A DNA stretch of 64,000 nucleotides from assembly GCF_002079055.1 (NCBI RefSeq), contig NC_047490.1:310001-374000 (forward strand), given 5' to 3'. The stretch is from Saccharomyces paradoxus. Taxonomy: Eukaryota > Ascomycota > Saccharomycetes > Saccharomycetales > Saccharomycetaceae. Below are positions 22,192 through 35,383 of the stretch, piece by piece; positions within the stretch are counted from its first letter, which is position 1, and each line of letters begins with the position of its first letter. A model generated the notes under the pieces. The model did no database searches. It was not told the origin of the DNA and saw only the letters and a program-made list of their open reading frames with translations. The translations under genes and the position numbers were made by a program.

Positions 22192-24102
22192 ATGTCTCGT
22201 ACTAATATGGATACAAGACACGCACACTCTGCTCTACTGGCAGCACGACAGGGTGCTTCTGAAGATAGCAGGAGCAGCAACAGCAGCGAGAGTAGCAGCA
22301 ACAAAAACAATATCAATGTCGGCGTTGGTGACGATAGCGGTAATGTCAGCGCGGTAAGTATCGACGATGGACCCCACTTCAGGGATATCTTCCACTACGG
22401 ACACGAGGGAAACTACAAACTCGCAAGCAGCGGTATCACTAACCTGAATTCTTCTTCCCACGCCCACCAAACTTTGTCTCCCATATCCATTAGTAATGCA
22501 TCCACTCCGGAAAGTTTTCCCGAACACCCTTTGGGCCTAGAGCGGGAAACAGGGCCAGCATTGGAAGCTGAAATAGAAGCCGGAGCACTACCACCACATC
22601 AAAGTAAGTACCTTTTAAACTCCATTAAGGCGACTAAACGATTAAAAGATGCTAGACCGTTTCTGAAGCCGGTTGACCCTATTGCTTTGAACATCCCGCA
22701 TTATTTCAATTATGTTCAAACCCCAATGGATTTGTCTTTAATTGAAACAAAATTGCAGGGCAACGTTTATCATTCAGTAGAGCAGGTCACATCGGACTTC
22801 AAAACAATGGTGGATAATTGTTTAAACTTTAATGGTTCAGAATCTTCGATCTCTTCGATGGCTAAGAGGATTCAAACATATTTTGAAAGAAAGTTATCTG
22901 CGATGCCACCGAGAGTTTTACCCGCTTCTGCTTTGAAGAGAACAAGTAGAAACCGGAAGAAAAACGAGGATTTGGATTCTCCACTTGTCATTAGGCGTTC
23001 AATTAGTACTACTGATGACAATATCGGTGAAAGTGGAAATAGAGAAGGCGTCAGTGGTGGTAGGCCCAAAAGAACTATTCATCCACCCAAATCGAAGGAT
23101 TTGTTTGATATATATGAAAACTCCAAACCAAAATCGAAAACTTTGCAGAAAAAATTCAGGACTTGCCTGAAAATTATAAAGGTTTTGATGAGTAAAAAAA
23201 ATTCAGATATAAATTACCCCTTTTTACAACCTGTTGATCCGATTGCTTTGAATCTACCAAATTATTTTGACATTATAAAGAATCCTATGGATTTGGGTAC
23301 AATATCAAATAATTTGATGAACTGGAAGTACAAAACAATTGATCAATTTGTCAACGACCTCAACCTTGTCTTTTATAATTGCTTCCAATTCAATCCAGAA
23401 GGCAATGAAGTCCATTCAATGGGCAAGAAACTGAAAGAGCTTTTCAATTTTCATTGGTCAGAGAATCAGGATGTTTTAAATGAAATTGAAACGGATTCAG
23501 ATCTTGGAGAAGATAACTATTCTTCTTCATATTCATCTGATGATGAATATGATGATGAAGAAATAAATGAGAATGATATTACTAATCCGGCTATTCAATA
23601 TTTGGAACAAAAACTGAAGAAAATGGAAGTTGAATTGCAGCAATTAAAAAGGCAAGAGTTGAGTAAATTATCGAAGGGAAGAAAGAGGAGGCGCCCAGGC
23701 AGGAAGCTTTTGCGCAAGAAGATAACGAAGCATTCAGTTGATGATTTGAAGAAATCTATTACTGATAATATCAATGAATTAAGTGACTTGGAAATGAGTG
23801 GGATGATTCGTATCATCAAAAATTCATTACCCGCAGATGAGATACTAACTTCCGATGAAGATGAAATTGAGATTGATTTGGATATTTTAGATGGAGAGAC
23901 TATCGCAATAATTTATGAAAGTTATTTCGAGAAAAAGAACAGCAGTAATATTAAGAGAAAACTAAGTGGAAACTACTTGAATGGGCAAACGAACAAGAAA
24001 AAGAAAACCCTGAAATTTTTGGAAAAGGATGAAATCATAAATAATAATAATTATTCCGATTCCGACGACAGTAGCGATAATAGCGACAGTGACAGTGATT
24101 AA
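22192..24102 (+). CDS. BDF2: Double-bromodomain BET protein
   Basis: BET-family chromatin reader, paralogue of Bdf1, that binds acetylated histone tails and interacts with TFIID. The 636 residues compare with about 638 in S. cerevisiae. Bromodomain 1 is about 140-235 (FLKPVDPIALNIPHYFNYV, TPMDLSLIE). Bromodomain 2 is about 323-430 (FLQPVDPIALNLPNYFDII, NPMDLGTI). Both keep the acetyl-lysine pocket Asn regions (CLNFN, CFQFN). An acidic stretch follows, then the ET domain (about 510-600, KHSVDDLKKSI...GEMDIL-like), and a Ser/Asp-rich tail. The ATG at 22192 gives MSRTNMDTRHAHSAL. Confidence 0.96.
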   Translation: MSRTNMDTRHAHSALLAARQGASEDSRSSNSSESSSNKNNINVGVGDDSGNVSAVSIDDGPHFRDIFHYGHEGNYKLASSGITNLNSSSHAHQTLSPISISNASTPESFPEHPLGLERETGPALEAEIEAGALPPHQSKYLLNSIKATKRLKDARPFLKPVDPIALNIPHYFNYVQTPMDLSLIETKLQGNVYHSVEQVTSDFKTMVDNCLNFNGSESSISSMAKRIQTYFERKLSAMPPRVLPASALKRTSRNRKKNEDLDSPLVIRRSISTTDDNIGESGNREGVSGGRPKRTIHPPKSKDLFDIYENSKPKSKTLQKKFRTCLKIIKVLMSKKNSDINYPFLQPVDPIALNLPNYFDIIKNPMDLGTISNNLMNWKYKTIDQFVNDLNLVFYNCFQFNPEGNEVHSMGKKLKELFNFHWSENQDVLNEIETDSDLGEDNYSSSYSSDDEYDDEEINENDITNPAIQYLEQKLKKMEVELQQLKRQELSKLSKGRKRRRPGRKLLRKKITKHSVDDLKKSITDNINELSDLEMSGMIRIIKNSLPADEILTSDEDEIEIDLDILDGETIAIIYESYFEKKNSSNIKRKLSGNYLNGQTNKKKKTLKFLEKDEIINNNNYSDSDDSSDNSDSDSD

Positions 24103-24283
24103 GGAGCAAAATGGGTTTTATACCCTAATTAACAAAAAAATAAAATAGAAAAAAAAATGGGAAGAGGGGGATAAAGAAAAAAATTGTAACATTATAAACA
24201 AAGTATAAGAAATAAATGTTTTTACATAGTTATTGTAAATAAAATAAAGGGATAACGGATAGAAAGGCATTGTTTCTTTTAGG
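24103..24283. other. Convergent BDF2/CBS1 3' flanks
   Basis: A short AT-rich gap with A-rich runs on the plus strand and TATA-like efficiency elements. No other content is visible. Confidence 0.4.
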
Positions 24284-24973
24284 CTATGATTTACGCAAAT
24301 GGAAATTGATTAGAGGTAGGCATATAGTTTTTGTAATTGATTCAATAAATTTTTCGTTATCGTTTTTAATATCCAGTAATTTCAGGTAGCCAATAAAGGA
24401 TAATATCACTTTCCAATCGTTTAAATTCTGGAAGTCCTTAGAACTGGAGTCTAAACCCATTTCCTTTGGCAAATTGGCAGGTATTCGCAAATGAGCTAAC
24501 TGCTTAATTTTCAAGGAACTGTTGATAAGCCAGCTTATCGAATCCGAGTTCACCACCCGAGGTCGATCTAAATTATGAATATAGTTGAAGTTCTTGTTCA
24601 TTATATTAAACTGATTGAAATTCGTAAATGTTATTGTAAGCATCTTATTAATTTCCAAACGGATGAGTTGTTCACCCAATTTTTGTAAAGCCTCGTTTCT
24701 CGTTTCGAAACTATTTCCTGTGCTCAAGTCTCCAGTTATTGGTACGTGTACCAGCATATCCCTGCTTGTGGTGTATAGCAATTTAGTCAATTCTTTGGTT
24801 GGTAGGCGTTTCTTCCCTCCATATCCGTCATGATCAACTTCAAATACTTCATACAACTTTTCTATTCTAGCAATGTTCCTCTTTGTTACCGTGTTTATAG
24901 TTTTGACGAAAGAATTCCTACGAATCCCAGACATTCGAGCAACAGCAGTTGCAAACATTCGTGTTCTTAACAT
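24284..24973 (-). CDS. CBS1: Mitochondrial translational activator of COB mRNA
   Basis: Cbs1 is a mitochondrial inner-membrane-associated activator that acts on the 5' untranslated leader of cytochrome b (COB) mRNA. The 229 residues match the known length. The N-terminus [21 protein letters not shown] is rich in Arg, Ser and Ala without acidic residues, a typical mitochondrial presequence. The rest has no catalytic motif that I can see. Identification rests on order (between BDF2 and COX9) and overall similarity. COX9 next door is also a respiratory gene. Confidence 0.93.
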   Translation of the reverse strand: MLRTRMFATAVARMSGIRRNSFVKTINTVTKRNIARIEKLYEVFEVDHDGYGGKKRLPTKELTKLLYTTSRDMLVHVPITGDLSTGNSFETRNEALQKLGEQLIRLEINKMLTITFTNFNQFNIMNKNFNYIHNLDRPRVVNSDSISWLINSSLKIKQLAHLRIPANLPKEMGLDSSSKDFQNLNDWKVILSFIGYLKLLDIKNDNEKFIESITKTICLPLINFHLRKS

Positions 24974-25384
24974 GTGGAGGCCTATACTCTAATTTATTCT
25001 TTTATGCTGCTATAGAAAAAATCATAGAAGAATAAGAATCAAAAGAGTTATACGCCGCACCTTCTAAAGGCAATAATATACAACTTTCAGTTCACTTATA
25101 CTCTGCCTGTTTTGTGCTCCACATGTCTTCCTTATAACTCGTTTTTTAAGTTTGTTTTTATTTTAGTTTGACACTATATAATATGTAAACTATTTTTTTC
25201 ATAAAAATATACAAAAAGAAAAATTACGATAAATGTCAAAAGGGAAGAAGAATAATTAGTTTGCTTTTCCTTCCCCACACACTCTTACAAAAGTAATCAA
25301 TTGAGACCAGCACAGAAAAAAATAAAAAGACAAATAAATAGGAATAAGAATATAATGCGAAAAAAGAATAGTAGTCGGATTTGG
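24974..25384. promoter_or_regulatory. CBS1 upstream region and COX9 3' flank
   Basis: Contains the CBS1 promoter (minus strand). It is AT-rich, with long A/T-biased tracts (25170-25230 and 25310-25380). No distinct operator or extra ORF was seen. Confidence 0.35.
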
Positions 25385-25564
25385 TCAGTTCTCTTGCTTT
25401 TTCCTTTCAGCTAGCTCTGCGTAGAACTTCTCTCTCTTGTTAATCTTATCCATGTGGAATCCCCACCACCAGTAGGAGGCCATAACACCCCCGAGGGAAA
25501 ACCCGAGGACGATGTCCATGATGACTCTTCTCTTGATTGTACCGGTAATTGGAGCAATAGCCAT
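25385..25564 (-). CDS. COX9: Cytochrome c oxidase subunit VIIa
   Basis: Small nuclear-encoded subunit of respiratory complex IV in the mitochondrial inner membrane. The frame of 59 codons plus TGA begins at 25564: MAIAPITGTIKRRVIMD, then a single membrane span VLGFSLGGVMASYWWW (about 19-34) and a charged C-terminus ending RKKQEN. It has exactly the 59 residues known for Cox9. A CCAAT box (25706-25710) about 140 bases upstream fits Hap2/3/4/5 control of respiratory genes. It diverges from IDP1. Confidence 0.95.
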   Translation of the reverse strand: MAIAPITGTIKRRVIMDIVLGFSLGGVMASYWWWGFHMDKINKREKFYAELAERKKQEN

Positions 25565-26002
25565 GTCTGTGTAAGTCGTTTGTAGTTGTGGTTTGCAAAT
25601 GTCTTGCTTGTTCTGGTCCTCGGTTGTAATTTTCCCTGAAGATGGGACTCTCTTTCATCGATTCTTTTAATACCACAGGAACAAAGCGGGCATCGTGGTA
25701 GCGGGCCAATCAGGTTGCAGTAAATGAAGAGATATGAAGGAAGACCCTGCTAGAGGCCATGACAAGATTCTGCAAGTAGCGTGGACCAAATAAAGCCCAC
25801 TCATAATCAAAAAGAGCATGAAGCATTTCTTTTATGGGCCAAACAGCACCGTTTGCACCTTCTGATAACGCTTTACGGGTCACGCGCGGATTTTGACTCA
25901 CATAATTCCACCTACCCATATAAAGAGCGACTCATATGGATCTTACGAATTCTTCGTTCGTGCAATTGTGAGAGACCAGACACAAAAGGAAGACCGCCCA
26001 GC
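25565..26002. promoter_or_regulatory. Divergent COX9/IDP1 promoter with CCAAT box and Gcn4 site
   Basis: CCAATCA at 25706-25712 is a Hap-complex type box facing COX9. TGACTCA at 25894-25900 is a perfect Gcn4 site, 103 bases upstream of the IDP1 ATG. TATAAAG at 25919-25925 is a good IDP1 TATA box. The in-frame sequence before IDP1 (from 25781) also starts with ATG but runs through these promoter elements, so it is not counted as coding. Confidence 0.6.
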
Positions 26003-27292
26003 ATGAGTATGCTATCTAGAAGATTGTTTTCCACTTCTCGCCTTGCTGCTTTCAGCAAGATCAAGGTCAAGCAGCCCGTTGTCGAGTTGGACGGTGATGA
26101 AATGACCCGTATCATTTGGGACAAGATCAAGAAAAAATTGATTCTACCCTACTTGGACGTAGACTTGAAGTACTACGACTTATCTGTCGAATCTCGTGAC
26201 GCCACGTCCGATAAGATTACTCAGGATGCTGCTGAGGCGATCAAGAAGTATGGTGTCGGTATCAAGTGTGCCACCATCACTCCTGATGAAGCTCGTGTGA
26301 AGGAGTTCAATCTGCACAAGATGTGGAAGTCTCCTAATGGTACCATCAGAAATATTCTTGGCGGTACGGTGTTTAGAGAGCCCATTGTTATTCCTAGAAT
26401 TCCTAGACTGGTTCCACGTTGGGAAAAACCAATCATTATTGGAAGACACGCTCATGGTGATCAATATAAGGCCACAGACACGTTGATCCCAGGCCCAGGT
26501 TCCTTGGAACTAGTCTACAAGCCATCTGGATCTGCGACAACTGCTCAACCCCAAACTTTGAAAGTGTATGACTACAAAGGCAGTGGTGTGGCCATGGCCA
26601 TGTACAATACTGATGAATCCATCGAAGGGTTTGCTCATTCGTCTTTCAAGTTGGCCATTGACAAGAAGCTGAACCTTTTCTTGTCAACCAAGAACACTAT
26701 TTTGAAGAAATATGACGGTAGATTCAAAGACATTTTTCAAGAAGTTTATGAAGCTCAATATAAATCCAAATTCGAGGAACTTGGCATCCATTATGAACAT
26801 CGTTTAATTGATGACATGGTCGCCCAAATGATAAAGTCTAAAGGTGGGTTTATCATGGCGCTAAAAAACTATGATGGTGATGTCCAATCTGACATCGTCG
26901 CCCAGGGATTTGGCTCTTTGGGGTTGATGACTTCTATCTTAGTTACACCAGACGGCAAAACTTTCGAAAGTGAAGCTGCCCATGGTACGGTGACAAGACA
27001 TTATAGAAAATACCAAAAGGGCGAAGAAACTTCTACAAACTCGATTGCATCCATTTTTGCTTGGTCGAGAGGTCTATTGAAGAGAGGTGAATTGGACAAA
27101 ACTCCAGCTTTGTGCAAATTTGCCAATATTTTGGAATCTGCCACTCTGAACACAGTTCAGCAAGACGGTATCATGACGAAGGATTTGGCTTTGGCTTGCG
27201 GTAACAACGAAAGATCTGCTTATGTTACTACAGAAGAATTTTTGGATGCTGTTGAAAAAAGACTACAAAAAGAAATCAAGTCAATTGAGTAA
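26003..27292 (+). CDS. IDP1: Mitochondrial NADP-dependent isocitrate dehydrogenase
   Basis: Converts isocitrate to 2-oxoglutarate with NADP in the mitochondrial matrix, supplying NADPH and 2-oxoglutarate for glutamate synthesis. From the ATG at 26003 the product is 429 residues. It starts with the presequence [20 protein letters not shown], followed by the conserved [18 protein letters not shown], the isocitrate-binding [19 protein letters not shown] and LIDDMVAQ, and NADP-side [10 protein letters not shown]. cerevisiae has 428; one extra residue sits in [10 protein letters not shown] (KPSDPTTAQ as I recall). A longer in-frame start 74 codons upstream is unlikely because it would cross the TATA box and bury the presequence. 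Confidence 0.97.
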   Translation: MSMLSRRLFSTSRLAAFSKIKVKQPVVELDGDEMTRIIWDKIKKKLILPYLDVDLKYYDLSVESRDATSDKITQDAAEAIKKYGVGIKCATITPDEARVKEFNLHKMWKSPNGTIRNILGGTVFREPIVIPRIPRLVPRWEKPIIIGRHAHGDQYKATDTLIPGPGSLELVYKPSGSATTAQPQTLKVYDYKGSGVAMAMYNTDESIEGFAHSSFKLAIDKKLNLFLSTKNTILKKYDGRFKDIFQEVYEAQYKSKFEELGIHYEHRLIDDMVAQMIKSKGGFIMALKNYDGDVQSDIVAQGFGSLGLMTSILVTPDGKTFESEAAHGTVTRHYRKYQKGEETSTNSIASIFAWSRGLLKRGELDKTPALCKFANILESATLNTVQQDGIMTKDLALACGNNERSAYVTTEEFLDAVEKRLQKEIKSIE

Positions 27293-27414
27293 TCAATCGA
27301 ATTTAAATAGCCCAATCTACTTTTTTTTCATTTTTTAAGTGTTATATTTAGTTACGCTCTAGAATTATGAACTAATTTTTCTTTTTTATTATTGTTATCA
27401 TAAATGTATACCTC

Positions 27415-28440
27415 TTATTGTTGTTTACAACCGTCGCCTAGTTCCTTATCGAGGTTCCCTAAGTTGGGATCATTACCATCAATCTCTAACATTTTCATAA
27501 GATCTTCTTCATTCCCGTTCTTCAGAGGGCTGTTCGCACTTCTAATAGGGCTATCACCAAGCTGTTCTAATTCGTCTAGAAGTTCGGTAACACGGTTTTT
27601 ATGCTTCAGCTCGTCATAATCTTTCAATTCATAAATGTCTACAATTTCGCTCACTATATTGAATTGTCTTTTGTAGATATCTATCTTTTCCTTATGCTCT
27701 TCATTTTCACTGTTTTCTTGGAACCAAGTACCGAATTCACTGCGCATCTCCTTCATGGGTTCATATAAAACTTCTTTTGACGTCATTTGATCAAGTATCT
27801 TGGTTATTGCGTCGTCCATTTCCCCGTCTTTAAGGTCAAATTGATTATCTGCGCTTTCATTTCCTCCGGATGCTACCATTTGATCTAATAACTGTGATAA
27901 TATGTCATCAATATTATTATTTTGGCCACTGCGTTGAGATTCCTTGGTCTCTTCAGCTAGTGATGTATCAACCTTACTACCATTTTCCTTTAACCTGTCC
28001 AGTGTATTAGAGACGATGTTTTTGAATCCTGGATTGTTGACATTGAGGGCCCCTTTATCAGTGCCGTTGCTTTTAAAACTACTAGATTCTTTGTCAGCGT
28101 CTTGGCGAGGAATTTTAGTTGCCTCTTCTAAAGCACTCATCAATTTATTAAAGTCTTCTGTCTTCACATTATTCTCGTTACCACTATTCTTCATCAGATT
28201 TGCGAATTCACTTTGCAAATCTGCCATCATTTCTTTTAATTCTGGGTCCTCCTCAGATTCATTACCCACCTGTACGTCATCACTACCCTTGCTTGCGACA
28301 TTTTCCCTCTTGTTTCCACCATCGTTACATACAGAACCATTTGCTTGTACATTCTCGGGCTCTGCCTCATCCAGTTTAGTGGGGTCTTCATCTAGAAGGT
28401 CATCCAAATCATCAAAATTATCGTACTCGTTCTCATTCAT
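27415..28440 (-). CDS. PEX19: Peroxisomal membrane protein import receptor
   Basis: Chaperone and import receptor for peroxisomal membrane proteins; it docks on Pex3. The 341 residues compare with 342 in S. cerevisiae. The N-terminal part (about 1-120) is acidic and disordered, with the Pex3-binding region near the start (MNENEYDNFDDLDDLLDED). The helical cargo-binding domain covers about 150-320. It ends CKQQ, a CaaX box that is farnesylated in yeast Pex19. It is the most diverged protein of the window compared with my memory of S. cerevisiae, mostly in the N-terminal half. Confidence 0.95.
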   Translation of the reverse strand: MNENEYDNFDDLDDLLDEDPTKLDEAEPENVQANGSVCNDGGNKRENVASKGSDDVQVGNESEEDPELKEMMADLQSEFANLMKNSGNENNVKTEDFNKLMSALEEATKIPRQDADKESSSFKSNGTDKGALNVNNPGFKNIVSNTLDRLKENGSKVDTSLAEETKESQRSGQNNNIDDILSQLLDQMVASGGNESADNQFDLKDGEMDDAITKILDQMTSKEVLYEPMKEMRSEFGTWFQENSENEEHKEKIDIYKRQFNIVSEIVDIYELKDYDELKHKNRVTELLDELEQLGDSPIRSANSPLKNGNEEDLMKMLEIDGNDPNLGNLDKELGDGCKQQ

Positions 28441-28649
28441 TACTTCGTGTTGTATGTCTGGCGTCTCTTCTTTTAGTTGATACTTCAGTTCCCATAATCT
28501 GTAATTCTTTCTTCACTTTATACCACTCAGAAACCGCGTTTAACATCTGGAAATTAAAAATTACTCTAGTCTCCATAACAAACATTTGAAAAAAGAAGAG
28601 AAAATTAAAACAGGATAAGCACACACTGGCACCATTTATTGGAGGCAAT
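28441..28649. promoter_or_regulatory. Divergent PEX19/UBC9 promoter
   Basis: A compact 209-base region between the two start codons. No classical TATA box or known operator was recognised. Confidence 0.35.
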
Positions 28650-29233
28650 ATGAGCAGTTTGTGTCTACAGCGTCTTCAGGAAGAAAGGTAAGTTGTGGTT
28701 TCCTCTTTTTTATGCTTACAAAATGTAGGCATACACAATTTCATTCAGCGGTATACTAACAAATCGATGAACATTAAATGTTCTACTTGAATGTCAGAAA
28801 AAAATGGAGAAAGGACCATCCATTTGGATTTTATGCCAAGCCAGTCAAGAAAGCTGATGGATCCATGGATTTACAGAAGTGGGAAGCTGGTATCCCAGGC
28901 AAAGAAGGTACAAATTGGGCGGGTGGTGTATACCCAATTACAGTTGAATATCCAAATGAATATCCATCAAAGCCTCCAAAGGTTAAATTTCCGGCCGGAT
29001 TTTATCATCCAAATGTGTATCCAAGTGGCACGATTTGTTTAAGTATTTTAAATGAAGATCAAGATTGGAGACCCGCCATCACGTTGAAACAAATTGTTCT
29101 TGGGGTTCAGGATCTTTTAGACTCTCCAAATCCAAACTCCCCTGCTCAAGAGCCTGCATGGAGATCATTTTCAAGAAATAAGGCAGAATATGACAAGAAA
29201 GTTTTGCTTCAAGCTAAACAGTACTCTAAATAG
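28650..29233 (+). CDS. UBC9: SUMO-conjugating enzyme E2 (spliced)
   Basis: Nuclear E2 enzyme that takes SUMO (Smt3) from the Aos1-Uba2 E1 and passes it to target lysines. Exon 1 (28650-28687) encodes [12 protein letters not shown] plus two bases; exon 2 is 28798-29233. The spliced product is 157 residues: [20 protein letters not shown]. The active-site Cys93 lies in [13 protein letters not shown], after the E2 motif HPNVYPSG, and the SUMO-E2 specific sequence [10 protein letters not shown] is present. Length and sequence are nearly identical to S. cerevisiae. It converges on SYO1. Confidence 0.98.
28688..28797 (+). other. UBC9: UBC9 spliceosomal intron
   Basis: A 110-base intron with donor GTAAGT (28688-28693), branch site TACTAAC (28754-28760) and acceptor CAG ending at 28797. 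Joining restores R-K-K-W across the junction, the known sequence. Confidence 0.96.
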
Positions 29234-29434
29234 AGGGAAAACCAGTTTTCCCATCCTTTCTCCTTTTGTAATTTATTTAACTAATGTCATTTTGTAACAA
29301 GAATAGAGCAAATAACATTATTTACAAATCCTCAAGAATATTTTTGTGTCCTTTGTTTTTTATGCTAGGTAAATAGAAAATTTTTTTTTGTACCAATTTC
29401 TATAAGTATGGCAACTATATACACCTTAATTAAT
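29234..29434. other. Convergent UBC9/SYO1 3' flanks
   Basis: A short gap with T-rich and TATA-like 3' processing sequences. Nothing else was seen. Confidence 0.35.
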
Positions 29435-31297
29435 CTATTGATTAGTGGAATTTTCACTCATTTTATAGTGAATGAAACTATCCAACGTGGTAAAACAATC
29501 ATGACATCTTTCTTTTAATTTAGGATCTTTGTTTTTATCAACCATTTTAAATTGCTGCCTCAAATTTGGTACAACTTGGTCTTTTAGAACAGGTAAAAAT
29601 CCACCACTTACAAATATTGGTTCATTATAGTCGTAAGAGGCATCACCGTAAATTTGGAAAAGCGAATTTGTCATCTCTATCAAAATTTCCGGGCTAACGT
29701 TCAACTGCGCCAAGGTCTGTATGAAGAACTGCCCAATCTCCTTATTTACCTCAATTTGTCCATGAATCATAGCATATGTGCTTAATACATTAATACATTT
29801 TTGTTGCAATTCAAGGTCGTTGCTATTTTGGAACTCGCTAATAATTCCCTTCGCAAATTCTGAGTTATTCAGCATTTGGATATTAATCAATGCTCGATTA
29901 TCACTCTTAAATGCTCCGTCAGGGCAGATAAGTTTCAGAAATGCCCAAATACAACCCATCCTTCCTATTTTAATACTCAAATCATCTTGACTATCCAACT
30001 GTGTAATATAACTCCATAAGGTGGTTAATAACTCTTCGGATAGCTCTGTCAGAGATAGCGAAACGAAAAGCCAGATCAAGTTGTTCCACCCAATCAATAT
30101 TCGCGAGGTGAAAGTATCTTTCAAGATCATAAAAACATGAGGTAAGAAATTTGTTAAGGTATTAATTAGCTCATCTGGAATTGTTGCTTCATGTGATTCC
30201 GGTGATTCATATTTGGACGCGACTATCTCAGTGATGGCGGTGATAAGGTCAATTGCTATTTCAATGCTTTGCAATTTCATCATGGATTCGTTACGTTTAG
30301 CATTGTAGTCCTTGATCTTATCTATAACTTTACCGCTTTCATCTTTACCGGTGGCGGGTGCAATTTCCACAGGGTTATTGATGTCATTTATCAACTGTAC
30401 TGGGTCAATGTTATTAATGGAATGACATACAGAGTGGATCATTTTGTTACATTGGTCATATGTTATTTTCATATCAAGAAATTGACAATGGATACCTTCA
30501 ATTAGAACTTTTGTTAGTTCATTAGTTTGCGGATGTAAATCTGGAGACAGTCCATTTAAGAACTGTGATAGAAGCTCATTATTAGAGACGTGGTCAATAA
30601 ACTCGAACGATTCGGAACTTAAATCATAAATGAGATCGAGGATGGTGTTGAATAGATTTATCGGCAATTTCTCGATACCGTAGTTTAATAATTGCAAGAT
30701 GACCTGGAAAATTTCATTTATTTTACTTTCCATTAATATCTCATTCAGAATATCGTCGGACCCATTAGATAGAGCCACCACCAAGGATAGTAAGTTATCG
30801 GCGAAATCGAATAACAACCTTTTAGATTCTATTTTGGCCTTCCCTGCAGGTTTTGGCTGCGATTGTTGTTCTGCTGCTTGCAAAGCGGATAACGAATCAA
30901 TAATCTTGGCAAAATTGCTTGCTATGCTTGTCCATATATCAGACCTCCAAAGATGGATTGACACGTCATAGCCTTCTTCCAAAGACAAGTTTCTTAATAA
31001 GCCGAACGACTCCACGACTATGTCCGAATTAGAATCGTTCAATAATTTACTCAAAATGATAGGAACTAACTTTTCTTTCAGTAACAGTTGTCTCATATGT
31101 GCATCTTCACAGAGGACACTGATGGAGCTCAAAGCAATACTTCTGTCATTTGGCACTACGCTTGACAAATTCTGTAATAGCGGCTGGAGTTTTTTGTTGA
31201 CGACATTGGCGTCCTTACCATTGCCGTTTGACTCAGCTTTGCGTAATGGATTTAATCGAGACGAAGAAGCTCTTGATCTTTTCTTTGATCTGCCCAT
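29435..31297 (-). CDS. SYO1: Symportin for uL18/uL5 nuclear import
   Basis: Syo1 chaperones ribosomal proteins Rpl5 (uL18) and Rpl11 (uL5) together into the nucleus and supports 5S RNP assembly, using Kap104. The 620 residues equal the known length. The N-terminus [20 protein letters not shown] is basic with an R/K-rich nuclear import segment and a PL motif suited to Kap104. The rest is an ARM/HEAT-type helical solenoid with an acidic loop. The promoter carries a PAC and an RRPE element, the signature of ribosome biogenesis genes, which fits this role. Confidence 0.95.
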   Translation of the reverse strand: MGRSKKRSRASSSRLNPLRKAESNGNGKDANVVNKKLQPLLQNLSSVVPNDRSIALSSISVLCEDAHMRQLLLKEKLVPIILSKLLNDSNSDIVVESFGLLRNLSLEEGYDVSIHLWRSDIWTSIASNFAKIIDSLSALQAAEQQSQPKPAGKAKIESKRLLFDFADNLLSLVVALSNGSDDILNEILMESKINEIFQVILQLLNYGIEKLPINLFNTILDLIYDLSSESFEFIDHVSNNELLSQFLNGLSPDLHPQTNELTKVLIEGIHCQFLDMKITYDQCNKMIHSVCHSINNIDPVQLINDINNPVEIAPATGKDESGKVIDKIKDYNAKRNESMMKLQSIEIAIDLITAITEIVASKYESPESHEATIPDELINTLTNFLPHVFMILKDTFTSRILIGWNNLIWLFVSLSLTELSEELLTTLWSYITQLDSQDDLSIKIGRMGCIWAFLKLICPDGAFKSDNRALINIQMLNNSEFAKGIISEFQNSNDLELQQKCINVLSTYAMIHGQIEVNKEIGQFFIQTLAQLNVSPEILIEMTNSLFQIYGDASYDYNEPIFVSGGFLPVLKDQVVPNLRQQFKMVDKNKDPKLKERCHDCFTTLDSFIHYKMSENSTNQ

Positions 31298-31799
31298 TTT
31301 TTTCTAGCCTAAAAAGCTGGTTTCTGTGTTCTTCTTGTATAAAGCGGAAGTCTTTATCAAAAATACCTGGAGTTAGCAAGAATACGGGGCGTTGTTAGGA
31401 AGGTTAAAGTTCACACTAGCTAGCTATACCTTCAAGCAATGGTGGAGAAATGTATGAGATGAGATGAGATGAGATGAGATGAAAAATTTTTTGAATTTTT
31501 AGAAAATATTACTACTCGTTTCAAATGATTAGTGCACAATTTCCGTGGAAGTGACAATAAGCACGGCAATAGTATTTTATCATCACTCAATATTAGCAGG
31601 CAAACTTATTAAGCCAGCACTACTTGTGACTAGGATTTTTTTATTATATCGCCAATATTTAATGATAAACATAATATAGTAATACCAAAAATAATTATGA
31701 TAACTTATACAAAATAAGTGTAAAGAAAAGAAAAGAAAAGAAGTAACCAAAGCAGCTCAAAAATGGTTAATGATTACAATGTTACCAACCACTCTTGAC
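31298..31799. promoter_or_regulatory. SYO1 upstream region and RPS29B 3' flank
   Basis: The SYO1 promoter (minus strand) holds the GAGAT repeat and RRPE listed next, 160-195 bases from the ATG. The 31650-31760 part is the RPS29B 3' flank, with an (AAAAG)n-like run at 31722-31741. No ORF is called. Confidence 0.5.
31455..31492. promoter_or_regulatory. PAC/RRPE module in a GAGAT microsatellite
   Basis: Five perfect GAGAT units (31456-31480) create several overlapping copies of the PAC core GATGAGATGAG. The last unit runs directly into TGAAAAATTTTTT (31480-31492), a full RRPE element. PAC binds Dot6/Tod6 and RRPE binds Stb3; the pair marks ribosome biogenesis genes. It lies 160-195 bases upstream of SYO1. 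Confidence 0.75.
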
Positions 31800-31970
31800 T
31801 TATCTGTACTTGTGGAAACCAATGTCGTTAGCCTTTTCTCTGAAACATTGACGGCAGATGTTCAAGTCGTACTTTCTGACCAAACCGGTGTGGGAGGAGC
31901 AGACACGACATTGACGGGAACCTTTACCGAATCTTCTTGGGTGGGAGAACCAAACGTTTTCGTGAGCCAT
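31800..31970 (-). CDS. RPS29B: Ribosomal protein uS14 (S29), B copy
   Basis: Small zinc-binding protein of the 40S subunit head. It has 56 residues, starting [19 protein letters not shown] and ending IGFHKYR. The zinc ligands are Cys21, Cys24, Cys39 and Cys42 (CRVCSSH and CRQC). The ATG at 31970 is chosen because it gives exactly the known product; the frame is open upstream without relevance. Gene order marks it as the B paralogue. Codon bias is strong. Confidence 0.97.
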   Translation of the reverse strand: MAHENVWFSHPRRFGKGSRQCRVCSSHTGLVRKYDLNICRQCFREKANDIGFHKYR

Positions 31971-35141
<3,171 letters not shown>

Positions 35142-35383
35142 AGTGATAAAAATATACACGTATATATACGTATGTGAGATCTATTTGTATAATATAATGC
35201 TAATAAAATAGTGTCAACGATACTATTAATAAAGGTAAGTTGATAAATGTTTTATCTGCATGGAATATTAACATCACTTATTGTGTAGAAATATTAATGC
35301 ATTATGTGAAAATCATAAGTTTTATCAAGCAAAAATGAATTTGCTGGCTTTTTATTCTTTTCTTTTCTTTTCTTTTCTTTTTT
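35142..35383. other. Convergent TSR1/RAD59 3' flanks with TTTTC repeat
   Basis: AT-rich, with TATATACGTATGT near the TSR1 stop. A pentanucleotide run of TTTTC units (35355-35380) ends a few bases from the RAD59 stop. It is pyrimidine-only on the plus strand. No gene is seen. Confidence 0.5.

Noticed and set aside
21783-22316. Leucine-rich minus-strand frame over the BDF2 start
   Set aside because: The leucine runs arise from a purine-rich promoter and from Ser codons of BDF2 read on the other strand.
24615-24833. Plus-strand frame inside CBS1, and similar frames opposite LHP1 (56122-56340), SYO1 and BDF2
   Set aside because: They lie antisense to well-identified genes and match places where S. 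cerevisiae annotation lists only dubious ORFs.
25781-26002. Upstream in-frame ATG that would lengthen IDP1 by 74 codons
   Set aside because: It would include the TATA box and Gcn4 site and hide the mitochondrial presequence; the ATG at 26003 gives the known protein.
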